DNA from: Mimachlamys varia
Lineage: Eukaryota > Mollusca > Bivalvia > Pectinida > Pectinidae
Assembly: GCA_947623455.1 (NCBI GenBank)
Contig: OX392536.1
Location: 13,201,282 to 13,265,281 of the forward strand
Length of the DNA: 64,000 nucleotides
Direction: 5' to 3'
Every line of letters starts with the position of its first letter. Position 1 is the stretch's first letter. The position numbers and the translations under genes are program-made. A model generated the notes under the pieces. That model was not told the DNA's origin, did not search any database, and was given only the letters and a program-made list of their open reading frames with translations. Below are positions 50,701 to 53,700 of this stretch, piece by piece.

Positions 50701-53700
50701 GCTTGTCCAGGTTCCAATTGGTGCCTAGTTATGTCCTTTTGATATTGGGACTGGTCATGATCTGAAAAACAAGTGGTTGACAGAAGACCTTGTTTTGACA
50801 ATGACAGTTTGTTATCACAATGTTAAGTACTGCTTATTACTTTCAACGACACGGATGTCAAACATGTTTAAATCTTAACATGACTTTGAAATGACTTAAT
50901 CATAGTATTTAGATCTCTTTGAGGTTATAAAATGTGATATTAATAGCGGGTGAGAGATGCAGGCCAATTGGGCCTCTTGTATGAAATAGATTTTAGAACA
51001 CATTGTACACTTTGGGAGTTACTTGCTTGATTTTGACAACATGAAACATACCTTTGTTATGTTGATATCTGGTCTTGTAGAGCGGGAAGTGAAAGAACAA
51101 GAGGAGATGGAGAAGATGGAGGAGGAACGACGTGAGTACGAGATGAGACTGGCCAAACTAGAGGAAATTGAGAACAGGCGTAAGGCCAGGGAAAGAGAGA
51201 TAGAGGAAAATGAGATGAGGAAGCATGAAGAAGAACGGTCTTTTCAGAGGTAAGTGGGTAAAAGAAAAGTAATAAAGTAATATACAGCTGGGAATATCCT
51301 AAAACTTGAGAGCAGTCATGGCTCGTACAGAAGATGAAAAGTGCTTGAATTTTGGGTCAGAAGTGCATTGCTGGAATTTGCTCACAAATGTTTGAAAAGT
51401 GCTGGAACTCATACTTATTAGCTGTATAATATGCATTTTTTTCAGATTTAGATCAAGAATTTTTTTTAAGATTCTAGTTGTCAACTATACCCATTTTCCT
51501 TGCAAGTTTGGACAAAAATACACCTTGAAAATTGTAAAAGAGTTCTTGAAAAGTGCTTGAATTTTGGTAAGAAAAATCTGTATGAATCATGGGAGTGGGC
51601 AATTTCAGCTACTTAAGTCTGTATTAAAATCTTTAAAGGCCATTTTTAAGCCCACTATCATCAGATGATGGGCTCATGGTTCTTACAGAAGATGAAAAGG
51701 GCTTGAATTTGGGGTCAGTGCCGGAAATGTGCTTGAATTTGGGGTCAGTGCCAGAAAAGTGCTTGAATTTGCTTTCAAATGCTTGAAAAGTGCTTGAATT
51801 CATACTTACTAGTTATATTCAAGTCTGTTAAAACCTTAAACGACTTCTTCAGAAATACCTAAATGCCCAGAAGCATGATATTTAGCTGAAAGATTCCTTG
51901 CATGGAGCCCCACAAAATTTGTGAAAAAATGACCTTGACCCATATTCAAGGGGTAAAATTTGTTAAAACACTGAAAAGACCTCTTCTGAAATACGAAAAG
52001 GCCTAGAGATATGATATTTGGCTGGTAGATTCTTTGGCAGAAGTCCAACAAAGTTTGGTAATGAAAATGACCTTGTCTTACTTTCAAGGTTACAAGAGTA
52101 AATCATGTTAAAATCTGAACATGTTTTTCTGAATTTCTTACAGTAATAGATTTTAGGCATCTATAGGGTTACAAGTAAGAGATTGATAGCAGGTGAGCCA
52201 TGCAGGCCAATTGAGCCTCTTTTTTAAGAAAAAAATGTTATATATAATTCACAAAAATGTTAATTTTCAATAATTACAATACGTTTATTCAAAAATACTA
52301 TAGGCATGGAGATGAGAAATCTATGGATCGTCCTTCATGGAGACCAGAAGGGGCACGTGAAGGAGGAGGATGGCGTGAACGAGAAAAACAAAGAGCAGAA
52401 AGTTGGAAAAAGGAAACCAGTCCTGTCAAGCAGTAAGTGATAAAAGCAAGTGGGGGATAAGTTCAAGGAATGGGTAGGAGGAGACAAAAATGGGTAGGTA
52501 CAGGATGGAGTTGTGTCTGGGTAGGTATAGGATGGAGTTGTGTCTGGGTAGATATAAGATAGAGTTGTGTCTGGGTAGGTACAGGATGGAGTTGTGTCTG
52601 GGTAGGTACAGGATTGAGTTGTTTCTGGGTAGGTACAGGATGGAGTTGTGTCTGGGTAGGTACAGGATGGAATTGTGTCTGGGTAGGTACAGGATGGAGT
52701 TGTTGTGTCTGGGTAGGTACAGGATAGAATTGTGTTTGGGTAGGTACAGGATGGAGTTGTGTCTGGGTAGGTACAGGATGGAGTTGTGTCTGGGTAGGTA
52801 CAGGATTGAGTTGTGTCTGGGTAGGTACAGGATGGAGTTGTGTCTGGGTAGGTACAGGATGGAGTTGTGTCCGGGTAGGTACAGGATGGAGTTGTGTCTT
52901 GGTAGGTACAGGATGGAGTTATGTCTGGGTAGGTACAGGATAGAATTGTGTCTGGGTAGGTACAGGATAGAATTGTGTCTGGGTAGGTACAAGATAGAAT
53001 TGTGTCTGGGTAGGTACAGGATGGAGTTGTGTCTGGGTAGGTACAGGATAGAGTTGTGTCTGGGTAGGTACAAGATAGAATTGTGTCTGGGTAGGTACAG
53101 GATGGAGTTGTGTCTGGGTAGGTACAGGATGGAGTTGTGTCTGGGTAGGTACAAGATAGAATTGTGTCTGGGTAGGTACAAAACTGGTGGAATTGACCCC
53201 TGGGGCATTGGCAAGGGGCTCAAAAGGGTCAAATTGGCTAAAATTTAAACAATCTTCTTCTGACCGAGATGTGCTGGAATTGAATTATGGATGGAAATGT
53301 CTTAAAGGTCCTTTTATCAAAATCAGAATTTCATACCTTTGGACTTCAGGTTCCCATTTTGAAGGAGTTGAAGTTTGCTACAGTTTATGAATGAGATATG
53401 GGGTAAAATTAGGGACCTTTATCCGAGTAATATAAAGTTTGTCAATAGGTTCAGTTCACAGAAATACCTACTGACGTCAAAACTCAAGGTCAAGGTCACT
53501 GTGTCAGAGATCAAGGTCAAATTTTGTAGCTTTTTAGGGTTAGGATGACCTATAGCCATTGTGCACCATCCTTCATCGTTAGCCGTCTGCCGTGCGTAAA
53601 GCTTCCCTTTGAACAACTTCTCAATAAATAAAAGGCCCAGGGTGCTATAGCATGCTGGGATGAAGGGCTACCAAGTTTGTTCAAATGTCTTTTAATGAAT

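Noticed and set aside
52426..53248. Long ORFs on both strands in the 27-bp array
   Set aside because: Open frames on both strands follow from a 27-bp unit without stops. The region is intron 19 between exons fixed by homology and phase.
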